Shown: piece after piece, positions 54,834 through 62,236 of the stretch
How positions within the stretch are numbered: position 1 is the first letter of the stretch
Layout: every line of letters begins with the position of its first letter
Assembly (NCBI GenBank): GCA_903883945.1
Contig: CAISCV010000122.1
Span: 1 to 63,660 of the forward strand
Direction: 5' to 3'
Source: an uncultured Chitinophagaceae bacterium
GTDB lineage: Bacteria > Bacteroidota > Bacteroidia > Chitinophagales > Chitinophagaceae
DNA: 63,660 nucleotides
The notes under the pieces: generated by a model
The model's input: the letters and a program-made list of their open reading frames with translations, nothing else
What the model was told of the DNA's origin: nothing
The model's database searches: none
Position numbers and translations under genes: made by a program

Positions 54834-54971
54834 TTAGCAACAACAACAACTTTTGGGGAGAGAATACTGGTTAATACAAAAACCCACCTGAATGCTCTTG
54901 AGCACTTTTCTTTTTAAAGAATTCATGTTTATACATTTTAAATGTAAGGACTCTATGCTGGTGGTTAACAT
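54834..54971 (-). CDS. Leader peptide ending in four Cys codons, upstream of susC
   Basis: 45 codons from ATG 54971, preceded by AAAAGGAGTC, an unusually good Shine-Dalgarno for this phylum (an inner ATG at 54926 gives 30). The product ends SLPKSCCCC and then TAA; two more Cys lie earlier. Four consecutive Cys codons (TGT TGT TGT TGC) directly before the stop are a hallmark of amino-acid-sensing leader peptides. Ribosomes short of charged tRNA-Cys should pause there. The gap to susC (386 bases) holds a large hairpin. The next gene upstream on this strand is tRNA-Cys. Confidence 0.75.
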   Translation of the reverse strand: MLTTSIESLHLKCINMNSLKRKVLKSIQVGFCINQYSLPKSCCCC

Positions 54972-55013
54972 GACTCCTTTTGAGGTTAAAAAACTAATTA
55001 ATATCAATTAGTC

Positions 55014-55065
55014 TATTTATTTGGTAGGCAAATATAGTAGTATTTTATTAACTGCCAAATAAATA
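55014..55065 (-). promoter_or_regulatory. susC promoter with inverted repeat
   Basis: On the minus strand TTTG (55059-55056), 19 bases, then TATATTTG (55036-55029) fits the Bacteroidota consensus. It is enclosed by the perfect 11-bp inverted repeat TATTTATTTGG (55014-55024) / CCAAATAAATA (55055-55065), a possible operator. AATTAGTCTA (plus strand 55006-55015) is shared with the second leader promoter at 57211-57220. Confidence 0.7.
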
Positions 55066-55086
55066 TTGATTAATTTAAAAAAATTG

Positions 55087-55158
55087 ACGCTGCGGGTGGA
55101 ATCGAACCACCGTAAAAGGTTTTGCAGACCTTAACCTACACCACTCGGCCACGCAGCT
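55087..55158 (-). tRNA. tRNA-Cys (GCA)
   Basis: The anticodon loop CTGCAAA gives GCA. Stems: anticodon AAGGT/ACCTT, T arm GGTGG-TTCGATT-CCACC, acceptor 6 of 7 pairs with U73 as discriminator (a Cys identity base). The CCA end is not encoded. The first acceptor pair would be A1-G72, a mismatch where most tRNA-Cys have G1-C72. It begins seven bases after the upstream membrane-protein stop, so it is probably cut from that transcript. Confidence 0.93.
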
Positions 55159-55164
55159 ATGTGT

Positions 55165-56379
55165 TTAGCATCTGTAAATGAGATTTAAGTATCTATTTTC
55201 TAAGTATTTGTAACTAGTTGTCAAAATAGTTACAAAAAGAAGAGTAGCTATAATTAGTCCATCCAAACTGGTAAAATAAATAAGGGATGAAACAGTTAAA
55301 AATGCCCTGGCAAACTCTATGTTAAATACCCACTTCTTGCGTTCCATAATGGCTCCACAATTTATTAGCGTCAATAGACTCAACAACACAAATACGATTG
55401 ATAGTATTGGAGAAAGATTCTTTTCTAATAGAACAAATACAAATAAGGCAGATAATAAAATACCTATTTGCCATTTCACGTAAGTATTAAGTGGCTTATG
55501 AATAGATTCAGTACTCTGTTTTACATGAAATATTCTTTCTGCTTCGCTTCGTGCTGCAGGATCTAGTGTCTCGGGTTTGCCAAAAACAGTTTTTAGTTTT
55601 CCTCTGATTGTTTTTTGCTTGGCTACGACTACAAAAATCTCTATAAAATAGTGAAAATGTTGCCATAGAAAGCTGTAGGTATTTAGTGGTTTGGTAAGCC
55701 CGTATACAATTTCAATTTCCCCCTCTTCAGATTGATAAGTACCAAATAGTTTATCCCAGATAATCAATACATCACCATAATTTCTATCCAGATATTGCTC
55801 ATTGCTGGCATGATGAACCCGATGGTGGGATGGTGTTACAAACAAATATTCTAACATTCCAAGTTTACCAACCAATTTGGTGTGTGTGAAGAACGGATAA
55901 AGTCCATGAATCAGTAGCATAACAGTAATCATAGGTGCAGGAAATCCTAATAATGGAAGTACGCACCAAAACCCTCCCCGCAAAAACGCTTGCAATACCG
56001 TTATCCTAGCCGATACAGTAAAGTTAAAATCCTCACTTTGATGATGAACTATGTGAACAGCCCATAAAAGGTTTATTTCGTGTGCCAACCGATGATACCA
56101 GTACCAAACAAAGTCTGTGCAAATTAATAAAGCCAACCAAACTAGGGGAGTTGCTTTGATATGGAATAATCCATAGTTTTTTTGCAAAAGGTCGTAGATA
56201 AAATAAAACAATGCACCAGTGTAAACATCTAGTAAACGCTCTAGAATGCCCACACTTAGATTTGAAATTACAGAATGCAATTCAAAGCCAGCAAGTTTCT
56301 TTTTCTTAGTGATAGCAAACTCTATGTATATAAGCAGAATAAAAAAAGGAATAGAAAAAGCTAGAAAATTGTATTTCAT
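55165..56379 (-). CDS. Sterol desaturase / alkylglycerol monooxygenase-like membrane protein (2)
   Basis: 404 residues with about eight membrane helices. His clusters HRLAH, HIVHHQ and HHRVHH plus HGLYPFFTH match the di-iron fatty acid hydroxylase superfamily. The length and extra C-terminal helices resemble alkylglycerol monooxygenase-like members. The substrate is unknown. It lies 62 bases downstream of the thioredoxin-fold gene and seven bases upstream of tRNA-Cys, so all three are likely one transcript starting at the poly-Cys leader at 57177. Confidence 0.82.
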   Translation of the reverse strand: MKYNFLAFSIPFFILLIYIEFAITKKKKLAGFELHSVISNLSVGILERLLDVYTGALFYFIYDLLQKNYGLFHIKATPLVWLALLICTDFVWYWYHRLAHEINLLWAVHIVHHQSEDFNFTVSARITVLQAFLRGGFWCVLPLLGFPAPMITVMLLIHGLYPFFTHTKLVGKLGMLEYLFVTPSHHRVHHASNEQYLDRNYGDVLIIWDKLFGTYQSEEGEIEIVYGLTKPLNTYSFLWQHFHYFIEIFVVVAKQKTIRGKLKTVFGKPETLDPAARSEAERIFHVKQSTESIHKPLNTYVKWQIGILLSALFVFVLLEKNLSPILSIVFVLLSLLTLINCGAIMERKKWVFNIEFARAFLTVSSLIYFTSLDGLIIATLLFVTILTTSYKYLENRYLNLIYRC

Positions 56380-56430
56380 ACAGGTACTAAAATGAGTTTT
56401 TTAATGAAAATTCAAACACGCTTAGCCTTC

Positions 56431-57042
56431 TTATGAAACAAGTTTCTTGCTCCACCTTCTCAGATAACTGTATGAGGTTGCCAGCGTACTAACAGAATCT
56501 AATAATCCTTCAGTAACAGAGTTGGCAAGAGATTCCTTTCCGAATAAATTAAATTGATAATCTATATGGTGGTAAACAATTTGTCTATCTGGTGCAACCA
56601 CATATAAAGCAGGAATTGTTGTATTTATATTATCAATTCCTGCAATCCAGTTTGTCAAGGGGTTCTCGGCGTCGTACAATCCAAACTTTTCAGCAATTTC
56701 ATTGTCAGCGTCAAAGAATACTGTAAGATTATCCAGTTGTTTGAGGTTTTTTTTGAATGTTCTAGTAGTATTATTTGTAACAACGATAAGGTTGCCTCCA
56801 TTTTCTAATACTTGCCCCTGCAAACTTGCCAGAGCGTTGAATGTTTGTAAATTTTGATTGAGTCCATCATAAAAAGCAATTACCAAAGGTTGTTGCAAAT
56901 CAAGGTAATGTTGTAGAGAAATAAAGGCATCATTGTTAAAATGAAATAAAGGAGCAATATCACCTTTTAGTAAAGGATAATAACCATAATTATAAATCTT
57001 AGTAGAGATTGTTGCTGTAGGTGTGAATGTTTGAGTAGCCAT
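56431..57042 (-). CDS. Thioredoxin/AhpC-fold protein with no cysteine
   Basis: 203 residues from the ATG at 57042 (a TTG three codons earlier is less likely). PLLKGDIAPLFHFNND, PLVIAFYDGLNQN, LIVVTNNT, EIAEKFGLYD and IPALYVVAPDRQIVYHHIDYQ follow the redoxin (AhpC/TSA) layout, but the redox Cys position is DGLN and the whole protein has no Cys. By my count its only Met is the initiator. It therefore cannot be a peroxidase of the usual kind; a structural or ligand-binding role is possible. It is the first gene after the second poly-Cys leader. Confidence 0.75.
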   Translation of the reverse strand: MATQTFTPTATISTKIYNYGYYPLLKGDIAPLFHFNNDAFISLQHYLDLQQPLVIAFYDGLNQNLQTFNALASLQGQVLENGGNLIVVTNNTTRTFKKNLKQLDNLTVFFDADNEIAEKFGLYDAENPLTNWIAGIDNINTTIPALYVVAPDRQIVYHHIDYQFNLFGKESLANSVTEGLLDSVSTLATSYSYLRRWSKKLVS

Positions 57043-57065
57043 TTTGTACAATTTTATTAGTAAAG

Positions 57066-57154
57066 AAGGAGTATGATTAAACGTAATGAGGCCTCAAGAA
57101 AAGGCCGGAAATATTTAACAACAACAACGAAAAGCGTTGCAAAAGGAGTATGAT
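57066..57154 (-). repeat. 12-bp direct repeat in the second leader
   Basis: AAGGAGTATGAT (plus strand) occurs at 57066-57077 and 57143-57154, 77 bases apart. In the message it reads ATCATACTCCTT: once inside the leader peptide coding region and once just before the next start codon. It is complementary to a Shine-Dalgarno sequence. Confidence 0.6.
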
Positions 57155-57177
57155 AATATGTATTTGCTTCTATCCAT
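57115..57177 (-). CDS. Leader peptide ending in three Cys codons
   Basis: 20 codons, MDRSKYILSYSFCNAFRCCC, then TAA. The final three codons are TGT TGT TGT. Within the message, GCAACG and CGTTGT around CTTTT form a hairpin whose 3' arm holds the Cys codons, and a second hairpin (GGCCT / AGGCC, around 57090-57106) follows the stop. This is the layout of a translation-controlled attenuator. The next gene is a Cys-free protein, and tRNA-Cys is the last gene of the unit. Confidence 0.75.
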   Translation of the reverse strand: MDRSKYILSYSFCNAFRCCC

Positions 57178-57193
57178 TTTTAATTTGGAGTTG

Positions 57194-57225
57194 CAAACAT
57201 AGTAGGTTTTAATTAGTCTACCAAA
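57194..57225 (-). promoter_or_regulatory. Promoter of the poly-Cys leader / thioredoxin-fold operon
   Basis: On the minus strand TTTG (57225-57222), 20 bases, then TATGTTTG (57201-57194). TAGACTAATT (reverse of AATTAGTCTA, 57211-57220) lies in the spacer. The same 10-mer is next to the susC promoter. Both -33 regions read TTTGGYAG. Confidence 0.7.
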
Positions 57226-57409
57226 ATAATAGATATATATTTTTTATTTGTAAATACCATAGATTATTATATCTATTAAAAAAGTAGACAAAAAGAACAA
57301 AGTGAGATATTTTCGAACTAATGGCTATGAAAGTTACCTAAAAACTTAATTACTTTGTTCAACGGCTTAATTATTGTAAAGCAGTGATTTTTACTTTCAA
57401 AACAAGGTT

Positions 57410-58228
57410 ATGTTATACACAAAACAGCTTTTAGTTGGTTCGCTTATACTAATATGTATGATTGCTTCAGCGCAAAAAACCGTTGAAGAATACCCATTAA
57501 AAAAACTTATTTCTAAGAAACAATTTGATCTATTGTTTCCACACAAAGACACACTGTACAAGTATGAATCTTTTATGGAAGCAACAAAAAAATTTCCAAC
57601 CTTTGCCAGAGAAGGGACTGAACTACAAAATAAACAGGAGCTGATGGCTTTCTTTGCCAATATAGCCCATGAAACCACGGATGGATGGCCCAAAGCAGAG
57701 GGAGGGCCTTATGTTTGGGGGTTGGTCTATAAAGAAGAACAAGATTGCCTAAAAAAGCCCTGTCCCGTCTACAATACAGGTGGTACAAGTCCGTACAAAC
57801 CGGTATCTGGTAAAAATTATTATGGCAGGGGGCCTCTTCAGCTTTCCTATGCTTACAATTATGGATTAGCAGGAGAAGAATTGCAGTTACCCTTACTTGA
57901 ACAACCAGAATTAGTTTCAACCAATGGCACTGTTGCATTTGAAGCTGCACTTTGGTTTTGGATGAAAGCCCAAAAACCCAAGCCAAGTTGTCATGAGGTA
58001 ATGTGTGGTAAATGGGTTCCTACACAAAAAGATATTGAAATGAAAAGAAAGCCGGGTTTTGGAATGAGTATAAACATTATAAACGGGGGGCTTGAGTGTA
58101 ATACAAAGGAAAAAATTGTAAGCAACAACCGAAAAGAGCGTATAGGCTTTTATAAATCATTTTGCAGGAAGATGGGAGTTGTGCCAGATGATAATTGTGA
58201 TTGTGTAATAATGGGAAACTATAAATAA
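57410..58228 (+). CDS. Secreted GH19 chitinase
   Basis: 272 residues with signal peptide (about 1-21, ending ASAQ). The GH19 core is clear: FFANIAHETTDGW with the catalytic Glu, then NYYGRGPLQLSYAYNYG and AALWFWMKAQKPKPSCHEVM (as AALWFWMKAQ). Several Cys (DCLKKPC, SC...MC, CNT, FC, CDC) probably form disulfides. It hydrolyses chitin or related N-acetylglucosamine polymers. It is the first of a plus-strand run with a glucosaminidase, SGNH hydrolase and MBOAT protein. Confidence 0.9.
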   Translation: MLYTKQLLVGSLILICMIASAQKTVEEYPLKKLISKKQFDLLFPHKDTLYKYESFMEATKKFPTFAREGTELQNKQELMAFFANIAHETTDGWPKAEGGPYVWGLVYKEEQDCLKKPCPVYNTGGTSPYKPVSGKNYYGRGPLQLSYAYNYGLAGEELQLPLLEQPELVSTNGTVAFEAALWFWMKAQKPKPSCHEVMCGKWVPTQKDIEMKRKPGFGMSINIINGGLECNTKEKIVSNNRKERIGFYKSFCRKMGVVPDDNCDCVIMGNYK

Positions 58229-58347
58229 CGAATAAAACAGGGCTAATTCAAACACTTTTAATAATGTTTTATACTCTACTTAATAAAAAAAATCTGTTTT
58301 AAATAGAGGAATTTACTATATTTATTCCGATTAATGACTTGCTTGCT

Positions 58348-58761
58348 ATGCGGTATCTGATAATTTTGATGTTTTGCTTTTCGATAAGTAGTCATCTAAG
58401 CGCTCAAACAGAGCAAGAGGTTTACTGTTATATAATATCTATTGGAATTAAACATCCAGATATTGTTTTGAAGCAGGCTATTTATGAAACAGGACATTTT
58501 AGATCAAATATTTTTAATAAAAGAAATAATCTTTTTGGATTCAGACAAAGAAAATATATTTATTTCGACACGTGGAAGTCTTGTATTGACTACTACAAAG
58601 TATGGCAAGAAAAACATTACAAAGACGACTCGATAGATTATTATAGGTTTTTAACTCGGAATAACTTTAGTGCAAAAAATAGACAACACTATGTTTCTCA
58701 ATTAAAACAAACAAGGATAAAGGTAAAACCTAACAACTGTTTAGTGGATGAAAAAAAATAA
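58348..58761 (+). CDS. Small secreted glucosaminidase-like protein
   Basis: 137 residues from the ATG at 58348, giving a normal signal peptide (RYLIILMFCFSISSHLSAQ). GIKHPDIVLKQAIYETGHFRS followed by NNLFGFRQRKY (in pieces: LKQAIYETGHFRSNIF, NNLFGFRQ) matches the GH73/glucosaminidase core with its catalytic Glu. It should cut peptidoglycan glycan strands. Its last 14 bases overlap the SGNH gene, so the two are coupled. Confidence 0.8.
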   Translation: MRYLIILMFCFSISSHLSAQTEQEVYCYIISIGIKHPDIVLKQAIYETGHFRSNIFNKRNNLFGFRQRKYIYFDTWKSCIDYYKVWQEKHYKDDSIDYYRFLTRNNFSAKNRQHYVSQLKQTRIKVKPNNCLVDEKK

Positions 58762-60100
58762 TAACAAAATACATCAACCCCTCATACTTATCAGTTCTGC
58801 CACGTTACTTTTATTTTTTTTGTCTTTCTCAACGCTTCCTTTAGGCTTTTTTAATGGTCAGCGAACAATAGATATTCTAGCTGATATCAGAAAAACAGAG
58901 CCTAAGCGTGTGCCAATAATAGCAAGAGCAAAAGAAACAACCCAACAAGTTATAACTCATCTTACCCAACCCAAAGACTCAACTTTTATTGTAGATTTTG
59001 ACTTTGATTCTATCAACTCGCTTCAATATTTCTTTCAAAAATTAGATAATATAAAGGTTTCTCATAACAAAGTACGTATTGCCTATTTTGGGGATTCTTT
59101 TGTTGAAGGTGATGAAATGACGGATGAATTGCGCCTTCGTTTCCAAACACTTTTTGGGGGTAATGGCATTGGCTTTTTACCTATGCAATCGACCGTTGCA
59201 CAACTATATACACAAATTAATATAAATGGATCGGGGTGGAAAGACTATAATTTCAGGGATAATCCTGCTAAGCTTCCTTTGGGTATATCTGGACACTTAT
59301 TTTATTCAACCGGAAATGGAATGGTAGATTATTCTCCAAAAACAAATATGCCGCCTACTACTGTAAAACTATACACTGGAAAGCTAGAAAAAGATGCCGT
59401 TGTATATATAAACACTAATGGAACCAACCAAGTAGTTGGGCTGAACATCAATAACCCTATAAATGAAACTGTTCTTGCAAGTAACACCCCTATCAAATCA
59501 TTAAAAATTACTTCCAACAACGAACACATTCCTTACTATGGCGTGAGTATGGAAGGGCTAAAGGGTGTGTATTTAGACAACTATTCTTTTAGAGGTAATA
59601 CAAGCATACTTAATCAGCAGATTACCAATGAAGTAATGACTCAACTGAATAAATATTTACACTACGATCTTATCATTGTTCATTATGGCATCAATGCAGT
59701 AGAACACGACCAAACGGAATTTGAATGGTTTGAAATTAGTATGAAAAATCTGATTAGAAACATCAGAAAAGGATTTGGCAATGTGCCTATTCTATTGGTA
59801 AGTACCAGTGACATGGGACACAAGTATGGCAACGAATATCTCACGGAAAAAGGTGTCCCTTATATGGTAGCTACCCAAAGAGAAATTGCCCGGAAAAACA
59901 ATGTTGCTTTCTGGAACCTGTATAAAGCGATGGGTGGCGAGAACACAATGGTAAACTGGGTAGAAGGGGATACCGTTTTGGCTTGCAAAGACTACACACA
60001 CCTCAACTCGGTTGGAGCTAAAAAGGTAGGCGATTTGTTTTTTGATAAACTGCTGGCATCTAAAAACTATTATCAACGACTCTTAAATACCAAAAAATAA
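58748..60100 (+). CDS. Membrane-anchored SGNH/GDSL hydrolase, probable O-acetyl transfer partner
   Basis: 450 residues with one N-terminal membrane anchor (about 13-33). SGNH blocks: IAYFGDSFVEGDEM (Ser), FLPMQSTVAQLYT with Gly region, VHYGINAVEHDQ (Asn) and DYTHLNSVGAKKVG (Asp/His). It faces the periplasm. Together with the MBOAT gene ten bases downstream it forms a PatA/PatB- or AlgI/AlgX-like pair that acetylates a cell-wall or surface polysaccharide; which one is inference. Confidence 0.85.
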   Translation: MKKNNNKIHQPLILISSATLLLFFLSFSTLPLGFFNGQRTIDILADIRKTEPKRVPIIARAKETTQQVITHLTQPKDSTFIVDFDFDSINSLQYFFQKLDNIKVSHNKVRIAYFGDSFVEGDEMTDELRLRFQTLFGGNGIGFLPMQSTVAQLYTQININGSGWKDYNFRDNPAKLPLGISGHLFYSTGNGMVDYSPKTNMPPTTVKLYTGKLEKDAVVYINTNGTNQVVGLNINNPINETVLASNTPIKSLKITSNNEHIPYYGVSMEGLKGVYLDNYSFRGNTSILNQQITNEVMTQLNKYLHYDLIIVHYGINAVEHDQTEFEWFEISMKNLIRNIRKGFGNVPILLVSTSDMGHKYGNEYLTEKGVPYMVATQREIARKNNVAFWNLYKAMGGENTMVNWVEGDTVLACKDYTHLNSVGAKKVGDLFFDKLLASKNYYQRLLNTKK

Positions 60101-60109
60101 GCTGCTTAT

Positions 60110-61597
60110 ATGCAAAGCATAGACCTACATAAATTATTGGATATTCTGCTATATCATGAAAAAGATCCGTTATTATTTAATAGCTCCTTCTTCTTGTTGT
60201 TCTTTGGCTTATTTCTGATGGCGTATGTGGTAGCCTATCGCTTCAATGCACTTCGGGTTTATTTGCTGTCACTATTCTCCCTGTATTTCTTTTATAAAAC
60301 CTGCGGTTGGTATGTTGGGTTCATCTTATTAGCAGCAGTTTTCGACTACAACATCAGCCATTCCATTTACAAAAGCAATAAAAAAGTTGCAAGGAAGGCA
60401 TTGCTTGTCTGTAGTATTCTAGTCAATCTAGGATTATTATTTTATTTCAAATACACCAACTTCTTCATTGGCATTGTCAACGATTTCGCTACCCATCAGA
60501 TCGATTATCTAAAATTGATACTCCCTGTAGGTATCTCCTTTTACACTTTCGAGAACCTTAGCTATACCGTTGATGTCTATAAAGGACACTTCAAACCCGT
60601 AAATAAATTTATAGATTACCTCTTTTTCCTTTCCTTTTTTCCTAAGTTGATGATGGGCCCCATTGTACGTGCTTCAGATTTCATTCCGCAGATAAACAAA
60701 GAGCCCTTTGTTACCAACGAGCAAGTAGGTGAAGGTTTATACCTTATTACGGCAGGGATTATTAAAAAGGTGGTTATCAGCGATTTTATTAATGCCAACT
60801 ATGTCATACATGTTTTTGAAAACCCTTCCTTGCATACCGGTATCGAGTGTTTGCTGGCAGTATATGGCTATGCGATGGTCATCTATTGCGATTTCTCTGG
60901 CTACTCAGACATTGCCATAGGCATTGCTAAGTGGATGGGTTTCGACATCAACATCAACTTCCTATCTCCCTATCAGTCTTCTACACTTACCGAGTTTTGG
61001 AAACGTTGGCACATATCGCTCTCTTCGTGGCTGAGAGATTATGTCTATATCCCACTTGGTGGAAGCCGCAAGGGCAAATTCAATACGTACAGAAACCTTT
61101 TTCTGACGATGCTGATTGGTGGTTTCTGGCATGGTGCAAGCTGGAACTTTATCTTTTGGGGTGCCTTGCACGGCGGGGCACTTGCCCTGGAAAAACTGCG
61201 GAACAGTTTTGGTAGAAAACACTTGATAATACTGCCCGGTTCAAACATTGCAACCAATACACTTGCCACCATCATTACGTTTCATTTTGTTTGTCTGTGC
61301 TGGATTTTCTTCCGTTGCGATACTTTTAGTGATAGCGGAACCATGCTTAGCCAGATTGCAACCAACTTTCAACCGAAGCTACTAAAGGTGATGATACCTG
61401 CCTATTGGCCGGTATTTGTTATGCTTTTAATTGGTTTCTTGTTGCACAGCATCAACAATAAAAGGGAGTTAAGCTTCAAACAACTGATTGTTCGGATGCC
61501 ATTAGCCCTAAAGATTATTTACTTCTTCATTTGCCTATACATCGCTATACAGTTCAAACAAGCCGATGTAATTAAACCTATCTACTTGCAGTTTTAG
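60110..61597 (+). CDS. MBOAT-family O-acyltransferase (AlgI/PatA-like)
   Basis: 495 residues with about eleven membrane helices. Signatures are LKLILPVGISFYTFENLSYTVDVY (as PVGISFYTFENLSYTVDVY), FFPKLMMGPIVRA, YCDFSGYSDIAIGIAKWMGF (as DFSGYSDIAIGIA), FWKRWHISLSSWLRDYVYIPLGGS (as FWKRWHISLSSWLRDY) and GFWHGASWNFIFWGALHG with the catalytic His. It carries acyl groups across the inner membrane for the SGNH partner encoded just upstream. Confidence 0.93.
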   Translation: MQSIDLHKLLDILLYHEKDPLLFNSSFFLLFFGLFLMAYVVAYRFNALRVYLLSLFSLYFFYKTCGWYVGFILLAAVFDYNISHSIYKSNKKVARKALLVCSILVNLGLLFYFKYTNFFIGIVNDFATHQIDYLKLILPVGISFYTFENLSYTVDVYKGHFKPVNKFIDYLFFLSFFPKLMMGPIVRASDFIPQINKEPFVTNEQVGEGLYLITAGIIKKVVISDFINANYVIHVFENPSLHTGIECLLAVYGYAMVIYCDFSGYSDIAIGIAKWMGFDININFLSPYQSSTLTEFWKRWHISLSSWLRDYVYIPLGGSRKGKFNTYRNLFLTMLIGGFWHGASWNFIFWGALHGGALALEKLRNSFGRKHLIILPGSNIATNTLATIITFHFVCLCWIFFRCDTFSDSGTMLSQIATNFQPKLLKVMIPAYWPVFVMLLIGFLLHSINNKRELSFKQLIVRMPLALKIIYFFICLYIAIQFKQADVIKPIYLQF

Positions 61598-61664
61598 GTT
61601 ATTTCCTCCAAACAAAATATACAGCATAGAAAAGAACAATTCCCTACTTTTGAAAAAAACTATT

Positions 61665-62219
61665 ATGACTAAGATACTCGTAGCTGCATTCTTTTGTTTC
61701 TTTTTTTATGTTTCCAATGCACAAGACACCGTGTACTTAAAGAAAGAGTCTAAGCTGAAAACCTTTACTGACCGTGAGCCACAAGTAGTATTTTTTGAGT
61801 TGGGCGGACCAGGACTCGTTTCTTTTAACTATGACAGGCGTTTTAATAAACAAACGGATGGTTGGGGTTTTCGTGGAGGTCTTGGATATATCAATTCCAG
61901 TGATTATAATGTTGTATCTGTTCCGGTTGGCATTAATTATTTGGGCGGAAGGAGAGGTAGATACTTTGAACTAGGATTGAATCAGTCTCTCATTTTTGTA
62001 AAAAATAACCAAACCAATCAAAACCTCTTTTATACAACCCGACTTTATGGGGTAGATGTAGTAGATAGCAAAACAATACCACTCACTTCCATGACCATTG
62101 GCTATCGTAGCCAACCTGTAAATGGGGGTTTTTGTTTTAGGGTTGGTGCCATGCCTTATACCACCTTCACGCAGCCATTGGGTCTTGAAATTTACATCAG
62201 CTTTGGCTATAATTTCTAG
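61665..62219 (+). CDS. Probable outer-membrane beta-barrel protein
   Basis: 184 residues from the ATG at 61665, giving a signal peptide (ILVAAFFCFFFYVSNAQ). The rest alternates polar and aromatic strands (LVSFNYDRRFN, WGFRGGLGYI, PVGINYLGGRRGRYFELGL shortened to GINYLGG) and ends with an aromatic Phe (FGYNF), as expected for a small barrel. A TACTTTTG -7-like element lies at 61644-61651. The function is unknown. Confidence 0.7.
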   Translation: MTKILVAAFFCFFFYVSNAQDTVYLKKESKLKTFTDREPQVVFFELGGPGLVSFNYDRRFNKQTDGWGFRGGLGYINSSDYNVVSVPVGINYLGGRRGRYFELGLNQSLIFVKNNQTNQNLFYTTRLYGVDVVDSKTIPLTSMTIGYRSQPVNGGFCFRVGAMPYTTFTQPLGLEIYISFGYNF

Positions 62220-62236
62220 ATAGAGTTGCGTTTTGA

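Noticed and set aside
54448-54971. SAM or other known riboswitch in the susC leader
   Set aside because: No consensus pieces of SAM-I, SAM-II, TPP or cobalamin elements could be aligned; the poly-Cys ORF plus hairpin explains the region better.
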